From contig NZ_RKIJ01000012.1 in the NCBI RefSeq assembly GCF_003752595.1, positions 62,001 through 126,000 on the forward strand: a stretch of DNA of 64,000 bases, written 5' to 3'. The position numbers were made by a program, and so were the translations under genes. The DNA comes from Cellulomonas sp. PhB143. GTDB taxonomy: Bacteria > Actinomycetota > Actinomycetes > Actinomycetales > Cellulomonadaceae. Of this stretch, positions 7,836 through 16,331 are shown one piece after another (the first letter of the stretch is position 1; the number at the start of each line of letters is the position of its first letter). The notes beneath the pieces are model-generated. The model searched no databases. It was given only the letters and a program-made list of their open reading frames with translations, and was not told the origin of the DNA.

Positions 7836-9137
7836 ATGAGCGACGGCCCCGGGCGCACCCGGCAGGACGAGGTCTACCGCGCGGGGGTGCTGGGACGCCG
7901 GCCCGCGGTCCCGACGGACCCCGACGCGCTCGCCGCGGCGGCCCGCCGACGGATGTCGCGCACCGCGTGGGCGTACGTCGCGGGCGGCGCCGGAGCGGAG
8001 CGCACGGTCGCGGCGAACCGCGCGGCGTTCGACCGCTGGGAGCTGGTGCCGCGGATGCTCGGCGGCGCCGCGGGACGGGACCTGTCGGTGGAGCTGCTCG
8101 GCACGCGCCTGCCCGCGCCGGTGCTCCTCGCACCCGTGGGCGCGGCCGGCCTCGTGCGCCGCGACGCCGACCTGCTGATCGGCGGCGGCGCGGCGGACGC
8201 CGGGGTCCCGTACGTCCTGTCCAACCAGGGCAGCAGCCCGATGGAGCGCACCGCCGAGGTGATGGGCTCGGCGCCGCGCTGGTTCCAGCTCTACTGGAGC
8301 CGCGACGAGGCGCTGGTCGACAGCCTCGTGGGCCGCGCCGAGGCGATCGGCGCGGGCGCGCTCGTCGTCACCCTCGACACGACGGTGCTGGGCTGGCGCC
8401 CGCGCGACCTCGACCTGGGCAGCCTGCCGTTCGCGCGCGGCATCGGGATCGCCCAGTACACCTCCGACCCGCGGTTCGCGGAGCTCGTCCGGGAGCGGCT
8501 CGGGGCGCGGGGCACGGCGTCGTCGGGCACGGCGTCGTCGGGCCGGAACCCTCGCCCGACCCTGGCCGCCGTCCGCTCGCTGCTCTCGATCGCGCGCGAG
8601 CACCCGGGCCCGGTCCGGGCGAACCTGCGCTCCCCCGTCCCGCGCGCCGCGGTCGAGACCTTCCTCGACGTGTACTCCAACCCGGCGCTCTCGTGGGACC
8701 ACCTCGCGACGCTGCGCGGGCGCACCCGGCTGCCGATCGTGCTCAAGGGGATCCTGCACCCCGACGACGCCCGACGGGCCCTCGACCTGGGCGCCGACGC
8801 GATCATGGTCTCCAACCACGGGGGCCGGCAGGTGGACCGGTCCGTCGCCTCGCTGGACGCGCTCGTCGACGTGCGCGACGCCGTCGGGCCGGACGCGACG
8901 GTGCTGCTCGACAGCGGGATCCGCACGGGCGCGGACGTGCTCGTGGCGCTGGCGCTCGGGGCCGACGCCGTGACGCTGGGCCGCCCGCACGTGTACGGGC
9001 TGGCGCTCGCCGGCCGGGCGGGGGTCGCCGAGGTGGTGCGGGACGTGGTCGCCGAGCTCGACCTGACCCTCGGGCTGGTCGGGGCGAGGTCCGTGGCGGA
9101 GGTCGGGCGGGAGCTGGTGCGCGAACGGCGGCGGTGA
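7836..9137 (+). CDS. FMN-dependent 2-hydroxyacid oxidase (lactate 2-monooxygenase-like)
   Basis: This 433-residue TIM-barrel flavoenzyme should oxidise a 2-hydroxy acid such as L-lactate using FMN. The catalytic-base motif SNHGGRQVD is present (His about 328), followed by DSGIRTGADVLVALALGADAVTLGRP for FMN phosphate binding. N-terminal YVAGGAGAERT and QLYWSRD also fit the family. The length and the extended loop after the fourth strand favour the lactate 2-monooxygenase branch over short lactate oxidases. ATG 7836 is chosen for the GAGGA ribosome site 8 bases upstream. The gene stands alone, facing the next gene convergently. Confidence 0.88.
   Translation: MSDGPGRTRQDEVYRAGVLGRRPAVPTDPDALAAAARRRMSRTAWAYVAGGAGAERTVAANRAAFDRWELVPRMLGGAAGRDLSVELLGTRLPAPVLLAPVGAAGLVRRDADLLIGGGAADAGVPYVLSNQGSSPMERTAEVMGSAPRWFQLYWSRDEALVDSLVGRAEAIGAGALVVTLDTTVLGWRPRDLDLGSLPFARGIGIAQYTSDPRFAELVRERLGARGTASSGTASSGRNPRPTLAAVRSLLSIAREHPGPVRANLRSPVPRAAVETFLDVYSNPALSWDHLATLRGRTRLPIVLKGILHPDDARRALDLGADAIMVSNHGGRQVDRSVASLDALVDVRDAVGPDATVLLDSGIRTGADVLVALALGADAVTLGRPHVYGLALAGRAGVAEVVRDVVAELDLTLGLVGARSVAEVGRELVRERRR
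8511..8540 (+). repeat. Tandem 15-bp duplication inside the FMN oxidase gene
   Basis: GGCACGGCGTCGTCG occurs twice in a row, encoding GTASS-GTASS in the long surface loop of the hydroxyacid oxidase. It keeps the frame and is a likely site of slippage variation between strains. Confidence 0.85.
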
Positions 9138-9146
9138 CCCGTGCGG

Positions 9147-10520
9147 TCATCCAGATCGCGGGCCGCTCCTGACCCGTGCGCCGGGCGCCCGGACCCGGAA
9201 CGCCACGACGGACCCGACTCCCACGGCGAGCGCCAGGACGAGCAGGTTGCGCAGCGCCGCGAGCACGGTGTCGAGGGGCTGCGCGGCGAGGAAGTCGTCG
9301 TAGTGGTCCGGGAACAGGCGGTGGGTGAGCAGCCCGACGACGACGAACGCCACCGCGAGCACGTCCCAGGTGCGGCGCCAGGCGATCCGTGACCCGGCGA
9401 GGCCGACGGCGCTGAGCGCGACGGAGACCGGGGGCCCGAACCACGCGACGTACTGCGGCGAGCCGACCTTGTTGAACGCGAACAGGCACAGGGTCAGCGC
9501 GAGGGTGGACAGCAGGACCAGCTCGAGGTCGAGCGGGCGGCGGGCGACGCCGTCGGGCAGGAGGCTGCCGTCGGGGACGGCGCGCCGCAGCCGCACGGCC
9601 GCGCGCCACGTGCCGAACGAGACCGCGGCGACGGCGACGAGCAGGACGAGGTTCAGGGCGTCGGCCCACCACTGCGTCGAGGGCCCGGAGATCTCCAGGA
9701 CCTTGAGCGGGGCGTCGTAGACGACACGGTAGGAGTCGTCCCAGAGCCGGGCGAGCGAGAAGGGGGTCGCGGCGCCGGCCTCGACCTGCAGCCCGCGCGA
9801 GTCCTGCTGCCCGAAGAACCCGAGCACCCGCGCGCCGGCTCCCCCGAGCAGGGCGAGGCCGACCACCACCACGGAGACGACGGCGGCGGGCAGGACGACG
9901 CGCCGCCAGGGGCGCCGCACGGTCAGGGCGAGGGGGATCAGCACGGCGCCGGGCGCGACCTTGACCCAGGCCGCGACGGTCGCGAGCACGGCGGTCAGGC
10001 CCACGCGGCCGCCGGGGCGCGCCGGGCCGGGCAGGAGCTGGACGAGGGCGAGGACCGTCAGCGGGGCGGCGACGCCGTCGAGGCGCATCACGGAGATGGG
10101 CCCGAGCGCCGCGAGGAAGACCAGCCACCACCAGGCTCCCGCGGTCCCGCCGCGCGAGGCCCTCCCGGCGCGCAGCAGCGCGCCGACCGCGAACCCGTCG
10201 AGGAGGACCACGAGCAGCTCGAACAGGACCCGGTAGGCCTCGAGGTCGAGGGAGAGCAGGCCCGGCAGCGTGATGGGGAGCAGTGCGCCGACCGGGTAGA
10301 CCCAGTCGGTCGAGAGCACGGGCCAGACGCCCTCGAGCAGGCCAGAGACCGCCCAGGAGCGGTAGAGGTCGACGTCGCCCTCGAGCTGGGCGCGGAACCT
10401 CGTGACGTCCCAGAGCAGATACGTGTGGACGACGACGAACGCGGCCCACACGCCGACCGGTCCGGTGGCGACGGCGCGCCAGGAACGGGCGCGGGGCGTC
10501 GTGTCGGTCACGGCGCTCAC
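9147..10520 (-). CDS. Polytopic membrane protein, GT-C glycosyltransferase-like (GT87/DUF2029)
   Basis: This 457-residue protein has about ten hydrophobic helices. An acidic motif lies in the first outer loop (EGDVDLYRSWAVSG), as in polyprenyl-phosphate-mannose-dependent GT-C enzymes, where an Asp acts as base. The segments SPQYVAWFGP and VYPVGALLP match the actinobacterial GT87 style. Lipid-linked mannosyl or arabinosyl transfer at the cell envelope is inferred, not shown. The GTG start at 10520 lies 1 base after the upstream FUSC stop, so the two are probably co-transcribed. Confidence 0.65.
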   Translation of the reverse strand: MSAVTDTTPRARSWRAVATGPVGVWAAFVVVHTYLLWDVTRFRAQLEGDVDLYRSWAVSGLLEGVWPVLSTDWVYPVGALLPITLPGLLSLDLEAYRVLFELLVVLLDGFAVGALLRAGRASRGGTAGAWWWLVFLAALGPISVMRLDGVAAPLTVLALVQLLPGPARPGGRVGLTAVLATVAAWVKVAPGAVLIPLALTVRRPWRRVVLPAAVVSVVVVGLALLGGAGARVLGFFGQQDSRGLQVEAGAATPFSLARLWDDSYRVVYDAPLKVLEISGPSTQWWADALNLVLLVAVAAVSFGTWRAAVRLRRAVPDGSLLPDGVARRPLDLELVLLSTLALTLCLFAFNKVGSPQYVAWFGPPVSVALSAVGLAGSRIAWRRTWDVLAVAFVVVGLLTHRLFPDHYDDFLAAQPLDTVLAALRNLLVLALAVGVGSVVAFRVRAPGARVRSGPRSG

Positions 10521-10521
10521 C

Positions 10522-11685
10522 CTAGTGCGCGGGCGCGGGCATCCCCCGGTGGCCCGCCTGGGCGAGCAGGACGACGACCACGCCGACGAGCGCGCCGATC
10601 GCGGTGTCGAGCGCGCGGTCGGCGGCCAGGGCGCCCGTGACCGCGGACGCGCCGAGCGAGGTCATGAGCAGCGCCATCGGGGTGATGGAGAGCATCGCGA
10701 GCCCGTAGTGGCGCCCGACGACGAGCTCCGTCACCACCTGAAGGACCACCACGACGGCGACTGACCACCAGAACCCGAGGCCGGCTGCCAGCAGCGGCCA
10801 GGCGACCAGCGCGCCGACCACGGTGCCGCCCGCGCGCTGGAGGGCGCGCACGACGACGTGCCCCGTCGTCGTGCCCTGGAGCGCGGCGGTGGCGCCCACC
10901 GCCGCCCAGGCGGGGTGGCCGAACCCGACGGCCTCGGCCGCCCAGGCCGCGAGGGCGCTCGCTGCCGCGACCCTCAGGGCCGGCGCGAGGAGCGGGGGCC
11001 GGTCCCGGGGCACGAGCCGGGCGGGGGTCCGTCCCGGGACCGGTGGCGGGGCGTCGCGGTGAGCGCGGCGCAGGAGCGGGCGCACCGCCGGGGGCACGGT
11101 CGTGGACATCGCCACGAGCCAGGCGAGGACCGCCCCGGCGAGCGCGGCGGTGCCGCGGACGACGACGTCGTGCAGGTCGGGCGGTCCGGCCAGACCGGCG
11201 CCGGCCGCGAAGACGACGATCGTCGCGCCGGGCGGGCCGGCGGCGACCCGGGCGAGCAGCGCCGTCGTCCCGCCGGCGAGCACCGCGACCAGGGCGAGGG
11301 CGACGGCGTCGGGCGCCCCGAGCGCGACCACGAGGCCGACCGCGCTGATCGCGGCGACGAGGACCGCCCCGACCAGGGCGACGAGCCGCGCCCGGCGGCC
11401 GTGGCCGTCGTTGCGGCCGTAGAGGACGGCGAGCGAGCCGAGGGCGGCGAACCCCGCGAGCTCGCGGTGGCCGAGGGCGGCGGTGCCCGCGAGGGCGACG
11501 GCGACGGCGGTCCCGCAGCGCAGTGCGGCGGGGAGGCCGGAGCGCCACGGGGCCGGGCCGGGGGTCGGCGGGCGCAGGGCGGTGCGGACGTGGGCGGGGT
11601 CGAGGACCTCCCGGACGGCGGTGCGGGTACGGGCGCGGGCGGTCCTGGGCCGGGTCTGGGTCCTGGGCGGGGTCTGGGTCGGCAT
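10522..11685 (-). CDS. FUSC-family inner-membrane protein
   Basis: This 387-residue protein has two sets of short Ala/Val/Leu-rich helices separated by a basic, proline-rich linker (about 205-235). This is the duplicated arrangement of FUSC/YccS-like (fusaric-acid-resistance type) transport proteins. The second half contains GHPAWAAVGATAALQGT and the R-A-x-GT motif (ALQRAGGTVVGA) typical of the family. Such proteins are linked to export of aromatic acids; the substrate here is unknown. It is divergent from a MarR gene across a palindrome, so repression by that MarR protein is likely. Confidence 0.8.
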   Translation of the reverse strand: MPTQTPPRTQTRPRTARARTRTAVREVLDPAHVRTALRPPTPGPAPWRSGLPAALRCGTAVAVALAGTAALGHRELAGFAALGSLAVLYGRNDGHGRRARLVALVGAVLVAAISAVGLVVALGAPDAVALALVAVLAGGTTALLARVAAGPPGATIVVFAAGAGLAGPPDLHDVVVRGTAALAGAVLAWLVAMSTTVPPAVRPLLRRAHRDAPPPVPGRTPARLVPRDRPPLLAPALRVAAASALAAWAAEAVGFGHPAWAAVGATAALQGTTTGHVVVRALQRAGGTVVGALVAWPLLAAGLGFWWSVAVVVVLQVVTELVVGRHYGLAMLSITPMALLMTSLGASAVTGALAADRALDTAIGALVGVVVVLLAQAGHRGMPAPAH

Positions 11686-11693
11686 CGTCCCCG

Positions 11694-11714
11694 AGTTTAG
11701 TTCACGGGTAAACT
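11694..11714. promoter_or_regulatory. Palindromic operator between FUSC and MarR genes
   Basis: AGTTTA and TAAACT form an inverted repeat with a 9-base spacer. It is an AT-rich island in very GC-rich DNA, 8 bases upstream of the FUSC start and 35 bases upstream of the MarR start. Size and place fit a MarR binding site controlling both promoters. Confidence 0.6.
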
Positions 11715-11749
11715 ACTCTGGAAACAAGATTCGATCCGAGGGTGAGGCC

Positions 11750-12238
11750 ATGGACTACGTCGACCGGGTGCGGGAGCAGTGGGCGCGGCGGCTGCCGGAC
11801 CTCGACGCCTCGGCGGCGGAGGTCACCGCGCGGATCACGCGGATCGCCGCGCTCCTCACCGCGCAGACCGACGCCGCGCTCGCCGAGCACGACCTCTCCC
11901 GGCAGGAGCTCGACGTGCTCACGACCGTGGCGCGCGCCGGGCGCCCCCTGCGGCCAGGCGAGATCCGGACGATCCAGCGCGCCCCGGGCGCGTCCGTCAC
12001 GAAGCGGCTCGCGCACCTCGAGCGCGCCGGGCTCGTCGAGCGCGCGGCGGCATCGCACGATCGTCGTGGGGTCCTCGTCTCGCTCACCGCCGCCGGAGAG
12101 GCGCTGGTGGACCGGCTCTTCCCGGAGCAGGTCGGCCGGGAGGAGGAGGCGATCTCCGACCTGGACGACGACGACCGTCGCGAGCTCGCCCGGCTCCTCG
12201 CCGTCGTGCTGCGCCGGGTGGACCCGACCGGTCGGTGA
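11750..12238 (+). CDS. MarR-family transcriptional regulator
   Basis: This 162-residue winged-helix protein has a core of LSRQELDVLTTVARAGRPL, then PGEIRTIQRAPGASVTKRLAHLE (recognition helix) and SHDRRGVLVSLT (wing). ATG 11750 follows a GGTGAGG ribosome site and gives the natural N-terminus MDYVDRVREQW. It is divergent from the FUSC gene around the AGTTTA-N9-TAAACT palindrome, its probable operator. The inducing ligand is unknown; an aromatic acid is a guess from the FUSC neighbour. Confidence 0.87.
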   Translation: MDYVDRVREQWARRLPDLDASAAEVTARITRIAALLTAQTDAALAEHDLSRQELDVLTTVARAGRPLRPGEIRTIQRAPGASVTKRLAHLERAGLVERAAASHDRRGVLVSLTAAGEALVDRLFPEQVGREEEAISDLDDDDRRELARLLAVVLRRVDPTGR

Positions 12239-12303
12239 GCGGTCGCGGCCTGGGCCTGGGGGTTGTGGAGGGGGCGCGATGAGTGTCGGTGGCTGGTTCT
12301 AGT

Positions 12304-12319
12304 CTGTACATATGTTCGA
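12304..12319 (+). promoter_or_regulatory. LexA-like (SOS) box overlapping the HNH gene start
   Basis: The core GTACATATGTTC differs at one base from the perfect palindrome GAACATATGTTC, and the right half continues as TTCGA. This matches the actinobacterial SOS-box form GAAC-N4-GTTC. The ATG start codon of the HNH gene is inside the box, so LexA bound there could block expression until DNA damage. Confidence 0.5.
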
Positions 12320-13931
12320 ACAGGGCGGGGCGGTGGCCGACGGCGTGGAGCAGTCGGTGGTCGAGGTCGCCTTCGCGCGGATCGTGGCTGGGTGGCGGCC
12401 GTCGGGTGACGGGAAGTCGGCTGCGACCTTCCCGCTGGAAGCGCCCGTACCCGCGCCCGTACCCGCACCAGCGCCAGCAGCCGCACCAGCGCCCGCGCCC
12501 GTGCCTGTCCTCGCACCCACACCCGTTCCGGTGCCTCTGCTGCCGGTGCACGAGGTGGCGCCGGGGCCAGAGCTCGCCCGGCGCCTCGCGGCCGGTGAGG
12601 TGTCGGGATGCTCGGACGAGGAGGTCGTGGACCGGATCGTGGCGTGGCAGCGTCTGCTGTCCTGGGCCACGGCCGCGCAGGCGGCGGACGTCGACGAGCT
12701 GCTGGGACGCAGGCGCGGTTCGCGGGGGGCGGAGTTCGCGGTCGACGAGGTCGCTGCGGCCCTGACCACGACGCGGGCCGTGGCGGCCCGGAGCGTGGAC
12801 CTGGCCGTGGGGTTGCGGGTCCACCCCAGCGTGGGCGCGGCGCTGTCCGCGGGGCGGATCTGCGAACGGCGCGCCCGGGTCCTGATCGAGGCGGCCCCGA
12901 CCGTGCCCGTGGACGAGCGGGTGCGGCTCGTGGCCGCCCTGGTGGGTGAGGCCGAGTCCCTGACCGCACCCCGGCTGCGCGAGCGTGCCCGGCGGGCGGA
13001 GATCGAGCACGACCCGGGCGCGGCGCAGGCGCGCCGCGAGGGCGAGAAGCGGCGCCGCGGGGTGTTCTACGAACCGTTGCCCGACGCGATGGCCCGGATC
13101 AGCGCCTACCTGCCCGCCGAGGACGCCCAAGCCCTCTACGCCGCGGTCGACGACCTCGCCCGCACCCTGCCCGCCGATGCCCGCAGCGCCGACCAGCGCC
13201 GCGCGGACGCCCTGCTCGACCAGGTCTGCGGCACCCCGGACGCCGGTACCGATCACCGCCCCGACAGCGGCGCCCGTCGGGGTGCGGGGGTCCGTGGGCG
13301 GGCGCGGGTGCTGGTGACGGTGCCGTTCACCACCCTCGCGGGGCTGGACGACGCTCCTGGTCACATCGCGGGGTACGGGCCCGTGCCCGCGGACGTGGCA
13401 CGGCAGATCGCGGCGGACGCGACCTGGCAACGGCTGCTGACCGACCCCGCCGACGGGCGCCTCCTGGACGCCGGGTCCACGACCTACCGGCCCGCCCGGT
13501 CCCTGCGGGCCGCGGTCGAGGCCCGCGACGTCACGTGCTGCTTCCCCGGGTGCCGGGTCCCGGCCGACCGGTGCGACCTCGACCACATCGACCCCTACGA
13601 ACCCGGCACCGGCCCGGGCACCGAGCCCCAGACCCGGGCGTCCAACCTCCAGGCCCTGTGCCGCCACCACCACCGCCTCAAGACCCACGGCGAGTGGACC
13701 GTGAGCACCCGCCCCGACGGGACCACGACCTGGACCGCGCCCACCGGCCACACCTACCACCGACCACCCGAACGCTACGACCACCGGCCACACCCCGACC
13801 GAGGGTCACCGACCGAGCCCGGGCAACCCCCCGAACGAGCACCGGATACCGCCGTCGAACGCCCGCCCGAGCGAGCCGCTGGACCACCCGACCCCGGACC
13901 GCCCGACCCCGGACCACCACCACCCTTCTGA
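12312..13931 (+). CDS. DUF222-HNH endonuclease (13E12-repeat family)
   Basis: This 539-residue protein has three parts. The N-terminus is followed by a Pro/Ala/Val-rich linker at about 42-80 (repeats of VPAPVPAP). DUF222 spans about 85-330. A zinc-type HNH nuclease domain lies at about 405-455, with CCFPGC, CDLDHIDP and NLQALCRHHHRLKTHG supplying the His-Asn-His residues. The family is highly multiplied in actinobacteria and its role is unclear. The ATG at 12312 sits in a LexA-like palindrome, which suggests SOS control. The C-terminal tail is Pro/Asp-rich (PPDPGPPDPGPPPP) and low in complexity. Confidence 0.88.
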   Translation: MFEQGGAVADGVEQSVVEVAFARIVAGWRPSGDGKSAATFPLEAPVPAPVPAPAPAAAPAPAPVPVLAPTPVPVPLLPVHEVAPGPELARRLAAGEVSGCSDEEVVDRIVAWQRLLSWATAAQAADVDELLGRRRGSRGAEFAVDEVAAALTTTRAVAARSVDLAVGLRVHPSVGAALSAGRICERRARVLIEAAPTVPVDERVRLVAALVGEAESLTAPRLRERARRAEIEHDPGAAQARREGEKRRRGVFYEPLPDAMARISAYLPAEDAQALYAAVDDLARTLPADARSADQRRADALLDQVCGTPDAGTDHRPDSGARRGAGVRGRARVLVTVPFTTLAGLDDAPGHIAGYGPVPADVARQIAADATWQRLLTDPADGRLLDAGSTTYRPARSLRAAVEARDVTCCFPGCRVPADRCDLDHIDPYEPGTGPGTEPQTRASNLQALCRHHHRLKTHGEWTVSTRPDGTTTWTAPTGHTYHRPPERYDHRPHPDRGSPTEPGQPPERAPDTAVERPPERAAGPPDPGPPDPGPPPPF

Positions 13932-13992
13932 GCCCAGGGGGGCGAAGGCGCCGACCGGGTCCGGCATCGAGGAAAGGGCCACCGTGGATCGC

Positions 13993-14041
13993 CGGCGAGC
14001 GGCGAGCGGCGAGCGGCGAGCACCGCGCGGCGAGCACCGAG
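13993..14041 (+). repeat. 7-bp tandem repeat, intergenic
   Basis: Seven units of CGGCGAG or its variants CACCGCG and CACCGAG follow one another between the HNH and GH3 genes. The first four units are identical. No coding frame is supported here; it looks like simple slippage DNA. Confidence 0.7.
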
Positions 14042-14075
14042 CACCGCCGTGCCCGCGCGGAGCCCGGTGGCGCAC

Positions 14076-14126
14076 CACGAGCTGTGGCGGTGGGTCCGGG
14101 GCTCGGTCCCACCGCCACAGCTCGTG
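14076..14126. terminator. Perfect 19-bp stem hairpin between convergent genes
   Basis: CACGAGCTGTGGCGGTGGG (14076-14094) pairs without mismatch with 14108-14126 around a 13-base loop. It lies between the ends of the convergent HNH (+) and GH3 (-) genes. There is no T-tract, which is usual for high-GC actinobacterial terminators. It probably terminates both transcripts. Confidence 0.7.
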
Positions 14127-14196
14127 CGCGGATCACCGCATCAGCGAATCAGCTGTCGACCACTTCGCCGGACCTGCCGTGCTGCGGCGCCGTCGC

Positions 14197-16230
14197 TCAG
14201 CGGTGCCCGCCGCGGTACGAGAGGCCGAAGCCCCGCTCGAAGAGCGGGTGGGCGGTGTCGTCCGGGACGTCACCGAGCTGGGCCGCCACCTCCGCCATGC
14301 TGGACGGCAGCTCGAACGGCAGGCTGCCGCTCGGCTGGGCACGGCCCACGACGGTACGGAGCAGGACGTCGTCGGACACCCCGTAGTTCGCGAGGACCGC
14401 GTCGGAGTGCTTCAGCACCTTCCCGAGGATGAGCGGCCGCGAGAGCTGCGGCGAGGCGATCGTCGTCGCGCCCGCCTCGTCGGCGGCCACGAGGGCCTGG
14501 TAGTCCCCCTCGGTACCGGTGAAGTCGAGCCCCGTGAGGTCGGCCCCGGCCTTCGGGTCCGACAGGCGCACGACGGCGACGTCCGCGTCCGCGGGGTCGG
14601 CGACCACCCGCAGGCCCAGCTTCTGCGCGGCCGCAGGCTGCACGCCGTAGAGGTACACGGTGCGCACGCCGTGACCGCTGCGTCCCCGCTGGTTCGCCAC
14701 CTCGAGCGGGAGCGTCCGGTCGTCGTTCTTCAGAAGGGTCAGCGACCGGGCCTGCATCGTCTCGCCGAGCGCCTGGTGCAGCCGGTTGCCGACGACGCGG
14801 TCGGCAGCCGACGGGTCGACGTACGGGTCCTCGAACAGGCCGAGGCTGAACTTCTGGGCGAGCACCCGCGTCGCGGCCTCGTCGACCCGGCTCTCGGCGA
14901 GGATCCCCTGCCGGACGGCCTGGACGATGTACTCGGGGTGGTCGTCGCCGCCCACGATGTCGACGCCGGCGTTGATGGTGCTGGCGAACCGCTCGGCCCG
15001 CGTCAGGTCCTCCACGCCCCACGACATGCCGGCGCCCCACGGCCCGACGAAGAAGCTCGGCGGGCGGTTGTCCTCGCAGGCCTGCGGGCAGTCGCCCGTG
15101 ATGCCCCAGTCGCTCGTGATGACGCCGTCGAACCCGTAGCCGTCGCGCAGCAGGCCCAGCATGTCCTCGCTGTGCCCGGCCCCGACCTGCTCCACCGTCT
15201 TCCCGTCGATCTTCAGGTCCTTGAGGATCGAGTAGGTGGGCATGATGCCGCCCGCGTCCTTGGCGAAAGCCGCCTCGTACGGGACAAGGTGCTCGGCGAA
15301 GTTGTTGCCGGGGAACGCCGCGAACCGGCCGTAGTAGTAGTGGCTGTCGTACCCGTCGACCTGCGCACCGTAGCCCGCCCAGTGCTTGACGACGGTCACG
15401 ACGCCGTCCCGCCCGACGCCGTCGTCCCCGCCCTGCAGGCCGGCGACGTAGGCGCCGACGTGCCGCCTGGCGAGCTCGCCCGTGGAGCCGAAGGTCCCGT
15501 TGATGCGGCTCCACCGGGGCTCGGTCGCGATGTCGGCCTGCGGGGAGAGCGCCTCCGTGATGCCGACGGCGCGGTACTCGCGCCGGATGACGTCGCCCAT
15601 CGCGCGCGTCAGGAGCGGGGAGTCGACCGCGCCGACGCCGATCGCGTCCGGGAACGCGGAGAAGTCGCCGCTCGCGACGGTCTGCCCCGCGGTGACCGTA
15701 AAGCCGCTCCGCGGGTCGGTGCTGATCATCAGCGGGATGCCGAAGGGCTGCGCCTCGGCTGCGGCCTGGAGATCGTCGTGCTCGGTGGCGAGGGTGCGCG
15801 CGTCCACGCCGAGCCGGGAGATGTAGGTGGTCACGTGCTGGTCCAGGAGCGCCTCGAACGCGGCGCGGTCGTACGTCCCGGTCCCGGCGAGGCTGCCGTG
15901 GATCAGCTGGCCCGCCTTCTCCTCGAGGTCGAGGCGCCCGACGAGGTCCTTCGCCCGTCGCTCGGGGCTCAGCCGCCAGTCCTCGTACGGGGTCAGGCGC
16001 CCGTTGCCGTCGAGGTCGCGGAACTTCTTGCCGTCGACCCGCAGGATGTCGGCGGACCTGCTCTCCAGCTGCGGCTGGCGGACCGTCGCGGCCGCCGGGG
16101 CCGCTGGGGCCGCTGTGAGCAGCCCGGCCGCGACCGCCGCGCAGGCGAGGCCTGCCGTGCCGAGCCTGCCGAGCCTGCCGAGCCTGCCGAGGCCGCCGAG
16201 GCGCCGCAGGCGTGGTGACGTCGTCGTCAT
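14197..16230 (-). CDS. Secreted glycoside hydrolase family 3 enzyme
   Basis: This 677-residue protein has an N-terminal export signal: basic MTTTSPRLRRLG, a hydrophobic stretch at about 24-46, then APAAPAAAT. The GH3 N-domain contains TEPRWSRINGTFG, VKHWAGYG and the nucleophile motif GVITSDWGI (Asp about 374). The C-domain follows with RSLTLLKNDD and ends LFERGFGLSYRGGHR. It should release beta-linked glucose or xylose from plant oligosaccharides outside the cell; exact specificity is not readable. A good AAGGAG ribosome site supports ATG 16230. The upstream MFS-GntR pair runs in the same direction. Confidence 0.88.
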   Translation of the reverse strand: MTTTSPRLRRLGGLGRLGRLGRLGTAGLACAAVAAGLLTAAPAAPAAATVRQPQLESRSADILRVDGKKFRDLDGNGRLTPYEDWRLSPERRAKDLVGRLDLEEKAGQLIHGSLAGTGTYDRAAFEALLDQHVTTYISRLGVDARTLATEHDDLQAAAEAQPFGIPLMISTDPRSGFTVTAGQTVASGDFSAFPDAIGVGAVDSPLLTRAMGDVIRREYRAVGITEALSPQADIATEPRWSRINGTFGSTGELARRHVGAYVAGLQGGDDGVGRDGVVTVVKHWAGYGAQVDGYDSHYYYGRFAAFPGNNFAEHLVPYEAAFAKDAGGIMPTYSILKDLKIDGKTVEQVGAGHSEDMLGLLRDGYGFDGVITSDWGITGDCPQACEDNRPPSFFVGPWGAGMSWGVEDLTRAERFASTINAGVDIVGGDDHPEYIVQAVRQGILAESRVDEAATRVLAQKFSLGLFEDPYVDPSAADRVVGNRLHQALGETMQARSLTLLKNDDRTLPLEVANQRGRSGHGVRTVYLYGVQPAAAQKLGLRVVADPADADVAVVRLSDPKAGADLTGLDFTGTEGDYQALVAADEAGATTIASPQLSRPLILGKVLKHSDAVLANYGVSDDVLLRTVVGRAQPSGSLPFELPSSMAEVAAQLGDVPDDTAHPLFERGFGLSYRGGHR

Positions 16231-16296
16231 GGGGAACTCCTTCGTGGTGCTCGCCCCCCGGCGTACCGGGGAAGGGCCGCGCCGGTGCGACCCCCG

Positions 16297-16322
16297 AGAA
16301 ACCTTCCGCATGGAAGGTTTCT
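16297..16322. promoter_or_regulatory. Perfect palindrome upstream of the GH3 gene
   Basis: AGAAACCTTCC and GGAAGGTTTCT form an 11-bp inverted repeat around GCAT, 66 bases upstream of the GH3 start and 9 bases after the MFS stop. It may be an operator for GH3, or a short terminator of the MFS transcript. The AT-containing, exactly symmetrical arms favour a protein-binding site. Confidence 0.5.
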
Positions 16323-16331
16323 GCGTGAGCG

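Noticed and set aside
5759-9172. Long alternative plus-strand frame across the MFS and oxidase genes
   Set aside because: It crosses two recognised genes in another frame and encodes Arg/Ala-rich sequence only.
12312-13931. HNH protein as part of an intron, intein or mobile element
   Set aside because: The DUF222-HNH layout is the chromosomal actinobacterial family; no terminal repeats, integrase or intron features are nearby.
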